From assembly GCA_022410635.1 (NCBI GenBank), contig JAJVDF010000216.1, positions 841,726 through 905,725 of the forward strand: a stretch of DNA of 64,000 bases, written 5' to 3'. The notes beneath the pieces were generated by a model that ran no database searches, was not told the DNA's origin, and worked only from the letters and a program-made list of their open reading frames with translations. Below are positions 21,312 to 64,000 of this stretch, one piece after another. The position numbers and the translations under genes were made by a program. How positions within the stretch are numbered: the stretch's first letter is position 1; each line of letters begins with the position of its first letter. This stretch comes from Tretioscincus oriximinensis (lineage: Eukaryota; Chordata; Lepidosauria; Squamata; Gymnophthalmidae).

Positions 21312-21570
21312 GGGATAGCTTTAAGAAAGGATTCATGGAAGCCAAGTGTATCAAGGGCTGCTAGGAAGAATATCTTGATCCTGCCTCCAAGATGGAACAA
21401 CAGGCAGGATTCCTGAAATTCCATTTGCACTGAGTTGAGAACAGGTGAAGGTTTTGACTTTTTCACTTCCTCTGCTTGAGATGCCCAGGTACAATTGGTA
21501 GGCCACTGGGATGACAGAAGGTTGGATTAGATGGGCTATGGCACTTCTTATGTTCTTATGATCTCTCAAA
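21312..21570 (+). mobile_element. CR1 LINE 3' end, right half
   Basis: Continues from 18836: atagctttaagaaaggattcatgg, ggttttgac...gcttgag, ggtaggccactggg and ttggattagatgggc, ending near gttcttatga. Confidence 0.75.
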
Positions 21571-21914
21571 TCTTCTTTTTGTTTTTAACCAACTGTGGTT
21601 TTATTTCATATCCATCAGCGGACCATCTGGGAGCAAATCTTTATCATGAAGAGCAAGATCACATNTGAACAAATGTTTTAAGCATATTAGCAAAACCCAA
21701 AGATTATGCAGTGGTACAGAATAGTAAAAAAATAAATTCTCAAATCAAGGTTTTGTTTATTCATTAAGAAATACTGAGCTGCCTCTGTGATCCAGTTCCT
21801 ATACGGATTTGATTCTTCATATTTACATATTATCTTTCTTTATCTGAAAGGAGAAATCAATACACATTTTTTATAAAATAGATAAATACTGTATTTTCAG
21901 AATTGCAAAGGAAA
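21571..21914 (-). other. MSANTD1 3' flank with candidate poly(A) signal
   Basis: No gene. On -, AATAAA occurs at 21756-21761, about 155 bp after the stop, and could be the MSANTD1 polyadenylation signal. Confidence 0.35.
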
Positions 21915-39018
<17,104 letters not shown>

Positions 39019-39019
39019 C

Positions 39020-39520
39020 TAAGAATAAAACAGAGCATTTGAATGGCATCACAAGCCATGAAATCTCTTTGCAAGAAGCTTGAAGCTTGAGTGCACAAAA
39101 TGGGGCCTATATCTCTGACAGGCAGGAATTTAGTTAAAAGCTTTTAAACAGAGAAACGTCATTTTGATGTCACGTTTCCATAGCAACAGAGCAACTGCAT
39201 AAGCTACAACAACAAAAACCTTTTAACTGAAAGCCAAAGATTCAGGACAGAGTTGACAGGGCCATCAATATTAAAGCTTTTAAACACTTTAGGTTTAACA
39301 AAAAAAGAAGGAAAAAAAAAGGGGAGGTGGGGGGAAATACACACACACACANAGAGAGAGACACACACACACATCACAACACAACAACATTTCGCCAGGC
39401 AGCTTTTGGGAAAAGATCCTTTTAAGTTTTCACTTTGGAGGTTTCTCTAACCCTTTTAGGGAAGACAAGTCTGTAGGCTGCTCCTTGAAAGAGAACTGCA
39501 GGCAAACGTCCTTGATTTAT
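39020..39520. other. MSANTD1 5' flank
   Basis: No CpG island or TATA box stands out. A CA/GA microsatellite lies at 39341-39375. A non-coding first exon could lie further up but cannot be placed. Confidence 0.4.
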
Positions 39521-39524
39521 TCCA

Positions 39525-40740
39525 TCTGGGTATTCTGGAATAAAGCATGGATAGTTCGGATTAAAGCAGTCCAGGGAGTCCTTTATTCTGGAATATCCAA
39601 GTTATAGTGAAATAATTTCAGAGAAATACCTGCGTTAGTGTGGATCCAGAATATTAGCTAAGGGATCTCATTAAAACTGAGTGATTAATGAGAAAACGGG
39701 AGGCAGCAGGAGCTTTGCACTTCTTCAGACGGGTGGATGGATGAATAAGACAGACCTAAGGTGCTACAAGACTGCTAGAATAGAAGCTTTGGACTTCTTC
39801 AGATGGATGGATGGATGGATGGATGGATGGATGGATGGATGGATGGGTGGGTGGGTGGGTGGGTTGGTGAATGGGTGGATGTATAGATGGATAGATAGAT
39901 ATTCTAACTAGGAGGTCTTGTAGAACCATAGAGACTTAGCAAGAAAAAGGAGGCTGCAGGAGCTTTCAAAAAGAAGTGTAGATAGACAGGCAGGCAGGCA
40001 GGCAGGCAGGCAGACAGACAGACAGACAGATATCCTAGCAAGGGGGAGCTTGTGCTAGGCAGCATGGTTTTTTGTAGATAATTATTCATATACATAGATT
40101 GATTTTCTAGCAAGGGTGCCTCATAGCATCTTAGAAACGAACAAGAAAAAGGGAAGCAGCTGGAGCTTTCAGATGCATAGTGGAATATGTAAGCAACATC
40201 ATTTATTCCAGCTGCATCTTATGGAATAAAGCATGAATATTACAGCATTCTAGGCAGTCCTTTAGACAGGAATATCCAAGTATATAGCAAGATAATTTGA
40301 TAGATGTGGGATTCTGGATCCAGAATTTTAGCAACAGGCTCTCATAGCATCTTAGATGCTGTTCTAATGCAGACATTTACTGTAATCCATCTTCTGTCCT
40401 GAAGAACTGGACTAAATCAAGAATAAACCATTTTTTCCTGGTGTAGTCCTGTTTTCAGGACTGAAGATGGATTAAACGTATATTTTGGAACAGCCCCTTA
40501 GGGACAACAAGCAAAATGTAAGCAGAATGAGCTTTTGCAGACATGTCTACTTCTTTTGGAATAAAACATGGATATTCTGGATTAAAGTAGTCCAAGTAGT
40601 GCTTTATTTCAGAATATTCAAATATAGTAACATCAGTTATTAATTCCATTTTAGATGGATATTCTGGAATAAAATATGGATATTCTAAATTAAAGTAATC
40701 CAGACAGTGATTTATTCCAGAATATCCAAGTAGGGTGGAA
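39525..40740. repeat. Cluster of palindromic 'attctggaataaa' units and microsatellites
   Basis: Copies of a hairpin unit (tattctggaataaagcatgg ... tttattctggaatatcc) lie at about 39530-39600, 40215-40290, 40555-40625 and 40655-40735. Copies of the 'ctagcaagg...cttagagac...aagaaaaagg' module lie between them (39650, 39900, 40030, 40100, 40320). Simple repeats GGAT/GGGT (39803-39895) and GGCA/GACA (39985-40030) sit inside. Confidence 0.75.
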
Positions 40741-41895
40741 TAAGCAAACAATGTCTAGTTGAAGCCACCCCTATCGGAACGTGGGAAAGTCTAAATGTTA
40801 TGAAGTTTTTGCTACAGCTCCTGTGACTATAAAGTCTATCAACCTTTGGTGATTTTTTTTTTTCAATATCAGATTTGAAGCAGAGAAGCGGAAGATAAAA
40901 AGGTGCAAAATTCATATTCGTACCCATTTGTGTTTACATCTTTGTGTGCACAAGGGAAGATGATCAAATAAAAGCATTTTATTGCAAAATGTGGCCTGGA
41001 ACTTGCATTTCCACTCAGGTGCTTTGTTGGCTCATATTACGACATATATATTTGTATTTCTGAACAATTTGAATAGAGTCTACAGATGCTGCATCCTGGA
41101 AGAGGGAAAAAGTGAGTATGAAAGCTGTGTTGATCAGTGCTGGCCTGACTCACTTCCCCTCTACTCCAAATGGAAAATAGGGTGGTGGCACACACTGATC
41201 CAACAGCATGCAGTTTCCTCAGACAATCATAACCTCAAACAATCTAGCAATTATAGAGAAACAAAATTTGTGTTACCTCAGCACTCATTACAGTTTGCCC
41301 ATAGCAAAAGTGTATCTATTGGGCCACCCCAAATGGAGCAGAGTGGAAACTTGTCCCTGGCCAATGGCCATTAGAGAGCGATCCTAAGAGGGGTGGGTGT
41401 TTCCAGCCACTTAGTCTCCCAATCAGACAACAGGATGTCCAATCTGCCCCAGAGGTGGCTGGTTCTTCAGGGTCTTCTGGGTCCAGAGCATCCCCAAGTA
41501 TTGGGCATCATGGTGGTGAGGGAGATCACAGCTACTCCAGTGTGGGAAACTGAAACTGCTGTCACAAGCCAGCAGCAGAAACAGCAGGAGATTCATAGTG
41601 ACCCTTGGGCGTGCTTTTGGCTTTGCTGGGAGCAAGAAGAGCAAGAATCACTCATCCAGGTCTTAGAAAAGTAAATACTTGTGCAAAACCGGAAGTTAAA
41701 AAAAGTCCTCGATGTCTGCACTCGCTCTGCAAGGGTTCAGCTGGCTTTCTGCTGAGACATTTTAAACCTACCTGATGACAAGCCTATAAATATATACAAA
41801 AGATGATTAGAAAAAGAAGCACATGTTAAGGACTGTAAAACTGCAATACATGTTTATTTTTCCATCACTGGGTTTTGCACATAAGGTAATACATT
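40741..41895. other. Intergenic, nothing recognised
   Basis: Open frames at 40982-41374 and 41393-41674 show no recognisable family and no splice-linked partners. I treat them as chance frames or decayed repeats. Confidence 0.4.
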
Positions 41896-41899
41896 GTAA

Positions 41900-42105
41900 T
41901 AGTTTCAGAGGTGTCCCTAAAAGGAGTGGGAACCCAGCCAGCATAAAGCCTTTTTTGTGGTGACCCCCTTGAGGTACGTCTGTCAACATCATTGTATTTA
42001 TTCAGAAAATATTTGAAGATGCATCTTTAACTTGCCCTTTGTTTTTACTGTTAATCGCCCCAAGACCTTCAGATGTANAGCAGGATATAAGTGTAAACAA
42101 ATAAA
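41900..42105 (+). mobile_element. LINE 3' end fragment
   Basis: gaggtgtccctaaaagg ... tttactgttaatcgccccaagacc and aaacaaataaa: the plus-oriented recurrent tail. Confidence 0.55.
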
Positions 42106-43025
42106 GGGAAGATACCAGTTAATTTACCTGTACAGTATAATTTTGGGTTGTGCCAGATGAAATCTAATTATTTCTGCAAGATTTGTGCAGGATATTCACT
42201 GAAGTAAAACTGACAGAACTTTTTATTCAATATTTGAAGTGAAATTTCTACCTGCATGGTAAAAGTAATCCCAGAAAGTAACTAAATGAAAGTGTAATAA
42301 TGCAATATAACATTGAAATAATGACCTCAGTGCTTACAGGCTCTCTGCAGTGAGGAGATTCGACAGACTGTATTTGCAGACGATGTCCTTATTTATTGCA
42401 CTCCACACTTAAGTTTCCTGTGCACTAATTACGTGCTCAATCTGAACAAAAGATCTAAAAAAAATTGAAGTACTGAGAAAAAGAGGAATTTGTTGCAACA
42501 TGAAATTGTTGTACCTAATTTCTAGGCTGTATCCTTTCCCTTTTGTTTTCATCATTGCACATTTTGATGCAAGAAACTGAGAATTAAAATTTATTAGAAA
42601 ATGAATTAATAGGGTTCCAAATATAAGCATAAGGACACTCTTAATGCCATCTTATTTTTTTAAAAACTCGGCACTCAAATAAAATGTACCCTTTGAAAAA
42701 CCACCGTCTGCCGCATCATACAGAGAGACCTTTTAAGACTGTTAAGTGCTGCGTTGCGTCTGCTGGTAGAAACATTTCAGAGACCCATTTAAGAGATGCC
42801 ATGTGACCAGAAGACAGATGGTAGGCAGAAGGAAGATTAACTAACAGCAGGGTTTTCTCTCCCATTTTGTATGTATTTTATGCTATCTCATTGCCTGGGG
42901 CAGCTTCCTAAATAAAACTCAACTCAAATGTAACCAGTTTGGAAACTTAGGATGAAAAACTAGCAGTTGTTTTCTGAAACAATTGTTTATATTTGTTGCC
43001 TATGATAATTATTTCTGCAAAAAAG
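42106..43025. other. Intergenic, nothing recognised
   Basis: AT-rich. No feature called. Confidence 0.4.
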
Positions 43026-43029
43026 AAAA

Positions 43030-43400
43030 AAAATGGGGGAGGATTTAGTTGGGGGACGGAGGCTTCTTAGTAGTGGCCCACAGACTATGGAAGTCTCCCC
43101 CTTGAGATACACACCATCACCGTTGCATACATTCAGAAAATCTTTAAACCTATCTTTAACCTGGCCTTTGGTTCAAGGTAGGTTACCAGATAAAAAGAAG
43201 TTTATGCCTTTAATGGCTTTAGGACTTTCACCATTTATCCTGGATTTTATCAGGGAAACCTAGTTGAAGAAATAGCTTCCCCTTCCCCACTTTCAGGCAT
43301 GATTTTAATATTTTAATATGTTAATTTTGTACTCTTGGTCTAATTGTTAACCATTCTGACACCTTTGGGTATAAGGCAGGATAGAAGTGTAATAGTTGCC
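43030..43400 (+). mobile_element. LINE ORF2 C-terminal fragment and 3' tail
   Basis: Decayed plus frame (gtggcccacagactatgg, then catacattcagaaaatcttt) ending ttaaccattctgacacctttgggta, as in the other LINE tails. Confidence 0.6.
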
Positions 43401-44086
43401 TTTGAGGAAAAGGTGCCATACATGAAGAACAGGATGTAACGTGGACCATGGAATCACAAACCATCATAAATATGGATGGAAAAGCAGTTATCCTACAATG
43501 CAGCTTTTATTATGCACATATTATGCATTTTATTATTCATCTCCCTCTCCTCCAAGCAATGAAATTTAGGGACAACACTGGAAGATTTAACACCCTTTGT
43601 GTGGAATACTGTATTGCAGGCCTGCAGTGTCTTCACAATATTTATATTGGTTGCAGAGATCAGAGTGACACTTCAAGAAATCCGGAAGCCGATTTCCCCA
43701 AATTGAGGCTGATATTGCTGCAATGTTTGCATATTAGTTGAAATTTAGGCTTTGTTTGCANAGGCTCAGTAATACATTAGATACAATACAACTCATTAGA
43801 TTAGGAAGAACTCTCAGATATTTACGGTGTGATAAACTGCTCTGGAATTCAGGATTAGGCTCTGGATTCCTGGAGAAGTCTATGTTTTTTAAAATATCAA
43901 GGGTTTTTTTAGTTGTTCTGTTCATGGCTAGTGGCAGCAATGTGGGAAGTCCCTACTGGAACCCCTTTGGGGCTCAAGCTGGGACTTGAGGGCCCTGCTT
44001 GGGGTCGGGTGAGGCCACACCTAACAGCACCAGCCACGTGTGACTCCACTTTTGCTAGCAGGATTATTTCAATAGGAATTTGAAAT
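43401..44086. other. Intergenic, nothing recognised
   Basis: No gene or repeat identified. Confidence 0.4.
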
Positions 44087-44094
44087 GTTTAGGA

Positions 44095-44610
44095 CAGGGG
44101 TGAGCAATTATTTTTTCCATGGGGCCACATGAGAAACAGAAAATATTGTGGAGGGCTGGCCAAAAGGCTGATCTCAATTCTGCATAATATTAACTGTACT
44201 TCTTGGCCCTGGGCGCCCCTCCCTCCCCTCCTCCCCCCACGGACGCCGCTTCCTGGTTCAGCGAAATGGTTTCAGTTTCCTCCNCCATCCCGTCGCGGCG
44301 GCAGAGCGCGAGCCCGGCTCCAGANGGCCCGGCCGCGGGGCGGAGGAAGGGGGTTCCGTCGAAGAGCCCCCGGGGGCCCCCCACTCCCCCGCCCGGCGTA
44401 CCTGTAGGCGCGCTTGACGTCNGCGGCGCCCTTGGGCAGCCCCAGCACCCCATAGAGGCTCTCGCCCGCCCGCGACATCTTCCGCTGTGCCGCCATCGCG
44501 CCCGCCGGGGTTTTACTGTATTTTGTAATTTCCAATTAACGTTACACNGGCCGGTCAGAGCCAATCAAAGGGCCGTATGCGGCCCGGGGGCCGTACAATG
44601 CCCAGGTCTG
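44095..44610 (-). mobile_element. hAT element, family B, carrying a captured GC-rich gene fragment
   Basis: Termini caggggtgagcaatt and aatgcccaggtctg are family B ends. The exact 8 bp duplication gtttagga lies at 44087-44094 and 44611-44618. About 50-60 bp at each end aligns with the 188 bp copy at 1953-2140. The centre (about 44190-44515) is a GC-rich block absent from the other copies, with a J-protein-like exon on -. No transposase. Confidence 0.88.
44402..44496 (-). pseudogene. DNAJC5-like first coding exon fragment captured in hAT element
   Basis: On -, ATG at 44496 opens 31 codons plus 2 bases: MAAQRKMSRAGESLYGVLGL, then PKGA-DVKRAYR. It ends at a consensus donor (gtacgc) where helix I of a J domain would continue. 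The QR..S..GESLY.VLGL.K arrangement is typical of the cysteine-string protein group (DNAJC5/5B/5G), recalled without alignment. One N lies in the frame. There is no second exon nearby, so it cannot encode the HPD motif or a full chaperone. It is most likely a transposon-carried copy of a gene's 5' end. Confidence 0.75.
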
Positions 44611-44739
44611 GTTTAGGAACTTGTTAAGGAGACTGTAAAGTCATTAGTAAAAAGTGATTCTATCCTTTATTTAAAGGTTGTCTTAACACGTTGGTTAGAA
44701 GAAGAGGGAAATCCTGTGAGTTCTGAACAATTAAATTCC

Positions 44740-45040
44740 ATCAAGAGAAAAGAAGAANTGGGGTCTTATACCCCGCTTTTTTCACCTTTCAATGGGACTC
44801 AAAGTGGCTTACAAGGTTATTTTGCCCGAAGGCTGACATTCTATCTTCCCCACCAGGCTGCAGTGGTTCCCATGTATCTACTTGCAATCAGTTGCAATTT
44901 CTTACAATTCTTGCTTTTGAATAGCTGGGTTGGCTAGAGCTGCAGGCTGGTGGAAGATGCTTTCTCTCACACACAAACATCTGACACAGGGCTTCGAAAC
45001 CCAGTCTTCCAGACGAGAGACCGAGCCATTGGTGCCTCAG
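44740..45040 (-). mobile_element. tRNA-derived SINE, minus orientation
   Basis: Tail aagagaaaagaagaa, then cttataccccgcttttttcacc, through to ggcttcgaaacccagtcttcc (B box on -) and cgagagaccgagcc. Same family as 20941-21253. Confidence 0.78.
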
Positions 45041-47609
45041 ACACAGCACACAAAACAATGTGTACAAACTGCTTTATTTTGTTTTCTTAGATAGTGAACA
45101 GCAAGGATAAAGGAAGGGTTGTAAAAGCATAGATCCTTCTTTAACCTTTTGCTAGCAGTGAAACATCNTCGGATAAGCAGGCATCCATTTATGAACTAAG
45201 TTTTGGTGGCATTGGGAAAGATAACTATGAGAAATCATGACAAGTTGGGGGCAGCTTGAGGGACAATACTAAGATCCTGCAGTTTAAAAGTGATGAAAAT
45301 TCGTAACAATTTGGTGCAACTGTGTGGGATATGAAAAATCTGTCACAGTCCCTACAACAAGTGTCTTTTCCTGACTGCATTTGGCCACCTGGTGAAACTG
45401 CGCTTCCCCACTAGTAACACTCCTTTTTACTATATAGTGTTTGTATCCAATACCGTATCAATGGGAATCATGACAAAAGGGTACCAGTGAGATACAAGAA
45501 ATCCCTCAATGTCTGGCACACTGACCTCTGTCAATGGCCTGCCCTAGTTGCTAATTGTTAGGAAACATACCATCCACAAGACTGTCTCCTCCTTCAAAAA
45601 CACATGCACGGATAGCAGCGAGAAGGAGACAATAATGCAAAAATAGGAAATAACCATCACAGGTAATATCCATGCAAGACTTTNCTCCTGTAGTTGACAT
45701 ATCTGGACCTACTTATCCCACATTAAACTCTTTAACCATCAGTGAGCCTGCCACTACCTCTCCCACTTCATAAATCTTTGTTCACAAACTATGTCAAGTA
45801 GTTGAAACAATAATGAAAAAATTATACTGTATGGATAAATTGCATTTTAATCAAATTATACTTGGATGCAGTAATGGCTGGTTTAAGAACAGGAAACAGT
45901 TTAAATCCATCAGTATAATAAATACAAATATACACATATGTATACATCAAATGCAATCACATGTATAATTTTACACATTATGTACACAAATGCAGAGTTC
46001 ACATTCTTCCTGATAAAAGTATAACTTTACGAGCAGGAAACAAATATAGTGACAAAAGCTGCAAAGGAAAACATCAAGATTTTCCCTGCCTTATATTTCT
46101 ATTATTATTTAAGAGGATTTTTAAGATTGTTAATATTCGTATTATACGTGTGGGTTGAAATGTTTGCATCTTCATCACGTCCTTGAGCAGTTTCAGAAAA
46201 GTTGGAATCTGCTCTTAATCTGCATGCAAGTAAAATATTTCCTCAGATGGATTGCATGATTTCTAACAAACAGACTTATTAAGAAAGAAATTAATTACAG
46301 GTAATGAGACACTCTTTGCTTTCATCAATATATTGTCTGGTCTTTTCCCTTTCACTTAACCTAAGTAAACCTAACAGTGCCTATGTAAAATTAATTACCT
46401 TTAAGTCAAATTTATAAACAAGTCAATATCATCAAGTTTTCAAACCATAACAGGGAATGAAATAAAGGCATAAAATGTAACTTATGCAACAAAGTAGTTT
46501 TAAAAATATTTATATATACATATGAGAGAAAACATTCAATCGGAAATTGAGGCTGGTGCCAAGACATTCTATGGTTATCAATTTCAAACTTACAAAGCCT
46601 CTTTTCTTTTCCCACATACCATTTTACATCTTTACATACTATACAGTGAATAGAAATACTTATAGAAGCTAATTTTTAACCAATATATTGTTTTAACCTT
46701 TAAATCCTGAGGTAAAAAAGTACAACTATAGGTTTCTAATTTGTTCCCCAAACACCACAGTGTGTTAGAAGAGCATTCAGAGACAGGGTGACATGCTAAG
46801 TGCATTTATACTCCCCCCCTTTTCTTTCGACAAAATTATGGGAGACTGACTGATGTAATGCCATAAATTAATAATATTGTGTAAAACTAAAGTATTTTGG
46901 TTTTTAAATAGATGCAATATTGATTAGGCTCAGTATTGGCAATAAAACTGTGGTTTGGGTCCTTTCTGATCTAGGAAGGGATCTATGGCAGGTTTTTCTG
47001 ATCAGCAGCCAACTACTGGACACACCATGGTATTTTGCATACAAAATAAGTCCTCCAAACATAGCTGATGTTAATCTGGCAAATTCAGAGTTGCCAAATN
47101 ATCATTCAAACTAACATCAGTTGTGCTTTAAGTTTTTTTCTTGTATATACCTCCCCCCAGAAAAACACCAGGTGTGCCCAATAGCTGCCTTAAGGTCCCA
47201 AAATCTTAGTCTCAGGAGCCTACTGTCCACAGTGGAATGACATGTGGATACAATCCCTTAGACACCCCTTCCTGGAACAGAATTTGGTTCAGAGCAGAAA
47301 CAGGCTTGAGTTGATTTATTTACCTCGCATTAGTACAGTATTTGTATCTTACAACGGAATCATTCCTTGAAAGACTTATCCACAGCTTTACGCGAAATCT
47401 GTCAGTTCTTGTAGCATTTCTTCAGTTGACAATTATATTCTGTTTTATGTAATTTGCAATGCTTTACACAAGGGAGATGGGGGGAGCTATAAAAAACAAT
47501 TTTCAGTGCAAAGGCTGTAATTCTCTGAATTTTCAGTTCTTGTGTGATAATTCTATGACTTCACCTGACTCCAATATTCCGTTTCTCCACTTGGGATACC
47601 ACTGTTGCT
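45041..47609 (-). other. HTT 3' UTR and flank, no coding sequence
   Basis: No exon recognised. Minus-strand AATAAA candidates lie at 47315-47320 and about 45072-45077. Mammalian HTT has alternative long 3' UTRs, so either is possible. Which is used cannot be told from sequence alone. Confidence 0.4.
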
Positions 47610-62648
<15,039 letters not shown>

Positions 62649-63235
62649 CTATAATAAGAAGCAAGCACATTTTTATTACTTATTTACTCCTATTTCAATC
62701 CTTATGTTAAAATTTCAAGCTGATTAAAATAAAATTAATACAGTCAAAAGGCAGTTTATAAACCCACACATAGTTACGTTTCACAGGTGACTGAAATGTG
62801 AAACTATGATTAAGCAGTTACATTAATGAGTCCTGGCCAATCTCCATAATTTATGAAATGTACCATTCCCTGCTAGTATATGTTGCTTCATTATAAAACT
62901 GTAGATCTTAAAGAAGTAATCATATTAGTGTGGGACCAGAATATCTAGCAAGGGGGTCTCATAGCACTTAAGAGACTAACAAGAAAAAGGTAAGACTTGT
63001 ATAGAAAAGATTTGTATACAAAAATGCATGCTACCTAACCAAAATCCAACAATAACTATCCATCTTGCATCAAAAATAAAGTACACGTAGATTCTGACTT
63101 TATGAGCTAACTGGGCTCAATTTTTTTCTTGTAAAGTGGGTAGTTGTAAAGTGGGAGGCAATAGAGGTAATACCTCTTTGAATGTTCAGGGTTTAAGGTA
63201 AGGACCTAAACTGAGTGCTGTTGTGGAGAAGAAGA
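62649..63235. other. HTT intron, nothing coding
   Basis: 62925-63035 carries the 'tatctagcaaggggg...agactaacaagaaaaaggta' dispersed module. Otherwise unassigned. Confidence 0.45.
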
Positions 63236-63319
63236 GTTCATTTTTATACCCTGCTTTTTTCAACTCAGAGGAACTCAAAGTGACTTCCATTACCTTCTGT
63301 TCTTCTCTAGACAATATAC

Positions 63320-63673
63320 AGTGGTACCTCGGTTCTCGAACGCCTTGAATGTCGACCAAATCAGTGTTCGACCAGGCGATTCCAGAAACTTTTGTCCTGG
63401 AATCCGAACACCTATTTGGAACTCGAACTTCCTTCGGCGTTCTTTCGGCCCGGCGCGCCTTGCTTGCGTCATCAGTATGTGTTTTTTCGGTCAGGCGCGC
63501 CTTGCTTGTGTCATCAGTATGCGTTTTTTCGGCCAGGCGCGCCTTGCTTGTGTCATCAGTATGCGTTTTTTCGGCCAGGCGCGCCTTGCTTGCGTCATCA
63601 GTGTGCGTTTTTTCGGCCCGGCGCGCCTTGCTTCGGCCGGAACGAATTCTGTTCGAGAACCGAGGTACCACTG
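63320..63673. mobile_element. Tc1/mariner-type MITE (354 bp)
   Basis: Perfectly complementary ends, cagtggtacctcggttctcg and its inverse, of about 24 bp. TA flanks both sides (63318-63319, 63674-63675), the Tc1/mariner target duplication. Most of the interior is a minisatellite. No transposase. Confidence 0.88.
63448..63635 (+). repeat. 42 bp minisatellite inside the mariner MITE
   Basis: The unit ggcgcgccttgcttg...tttttcgg repeats every 42 bp, four full copies plus a partial, GC-rich with an AscI-like ggcgcgcc. Since 42 is divisible by 3 the array is open in frames on both strands, which mimics a repeat protein. Confidence 0.92.
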
Positions 63674-63944
63674 TAAATCGTGTGAAGTATGTGGGGCTGA
63701 GGGAGCTCCAAGGAGCTGTGACTAACCCAAGGTCACCCAGCTGGCTACATGGAAGAGTGAAGAATAGAACTGTGAGGCAACCTGATAAGAGTCCAACGCT
63801 TGAACCACAAGATCAGACTAACTCACAAATAGAATCAATGCAAAAACAACTGATGACAACCAACAAGCATAAAAAAGTTCCAAATATTCCAAATTTCCTT
63901 CAATGTATGAGAGTTGCAAGCATCTTCTTAACAAGCTTCAGTAA

Positions 63945-64000
63945 TTTATTTATTTACTTACATTTATATTCCACCCTATATCCAGAGGTTTCAGGGTGGA
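63945..64000 (-). mobile_element. LINE 3' tail, cut by window end
   Basis: tttatttatttacttacattt then ttccaccctatatcc and ggtttcagggtgg: a minus-oriented copy of the recurrent tail. Confidence 0.65.

Larger units (their letters stand above)
18837..21312. mobile_element. 2.5 kb composite flanked by ~20 bp terminal inverted repeats
   Basis: The left end has tgtaacaggccagagt then gtacc. The right end has ggtat, actctggcctgttaca, an inverted match of about 20 bp. The interior holds degenerate 'tataccc...ggcctag' blocks, a partial family D hAT end, CR1 sequence, a GAA/GAT microsatellite, two SINEs and a 135 bp tandem repeat. No transposase was found and the target duplication is unclear. Confidence 0.6.
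63236..63815 (-). mobile_element. Sauria-like SINE split by a mariner MITE
   Basis: 63236-63319 (tttataccctgctttttt...ggaactcaaagtgactt) and 63676-63815 (gtggggctgagggag...ccaaggtcacccagctggct...gagtccaacgcttgaaccac) are the two halves of a minus SINE. Confidence 0.7.

Noticed and set aside
40982..41674. Two plus-strand ORFs (130 and 93 codons) between MSANTD1 and HTT
   Set aside because: No recognisable domain and no supporting splice partners; composition is like decayed repeat.
44203..44616. 137-codon Pro/Arg-rich ORF on +
   Set aside because: It is the antisense of the GC-rich captured segment; the minus strand has the J-protein-like exon with start and donor.
63186..63725. Possible secreted or structural protein made of 14-residue repeats
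   Set aside because: The repeat is a 42 bp minisatellite inside a TA-flanked MITE and is open on both strands because its period is divisible by three.

Overview
This window looks like a nuclear chromosome segment from a squamate reptile, probably a lizard. Vertebrate genes split by consensus introns sit among reptile-type repeats: CR1 LINEs, a second CR1/L2-like LINE, tRNA-derived SINEs, hAT and mariner MITEs, solo LTRs and a DIRS-type retrotransposon. Squamate placement is inferred from the repeats and from protein similarity recalled without a database. Isolated single Ns are scattered throughout.

Three genes are supported. (1) HGFAC, hepatocyte growth factor activator, lies on + from 2827 to 17632. 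Ten coding exons encode EGF, fibronectin type I, EGF, kringle and trypsin-like protease domains to the stop. Signal peptide and FN2 exons lie outside or were not found. (2) MSANTD1 lies on - from 38904 to 21915 with three coding exons giving a complete 260-residue protein. (3) HTT, huntingtin, lies on - from 62648 to 47610. Nine exons encode the C-terminal 482 residues or so. In all three genes the splice phases agree at every junction and the summed coding lengths are whole codons. HGFAC and MSANTD1 converge tail to tail. In human, RGS12 lies between them and all point the same way, so a local inversion is implied.

Layout: 1-2.8 kb hAT MITEs; 2.8-17.6 kb HGFAC with intronic LINEs and two solo LTRs; 17.6-21.9 kb a repeat-dense intergenic block with a 2.5 kb TIR-flanked composite and a GAA/GAT microsatellite; 21.9-39 kb MSANTD1; 39-47.6 kb repeats including a palindrome cluster and a hAT element carrying a foreign exon; 47.6-64 kb the HTT 3' end.

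The most notable structures are: a 5.2 kb DIRS-like element in an HTT intron, with inverted terminal repeats and a readable internal complementary region but a tyrosine recombinase cut off before its last catalytic residues; a 516 bp hAT element with perfect 8 bp target duplications that contains a GC-rich first exon of a DNAJC5-like J-protein; a hAT MITE family in several sizes; a mariner-type MITE containing a 42 bp minisatellite; and a three-copy repeat module beside MSANTD1 exon 1.
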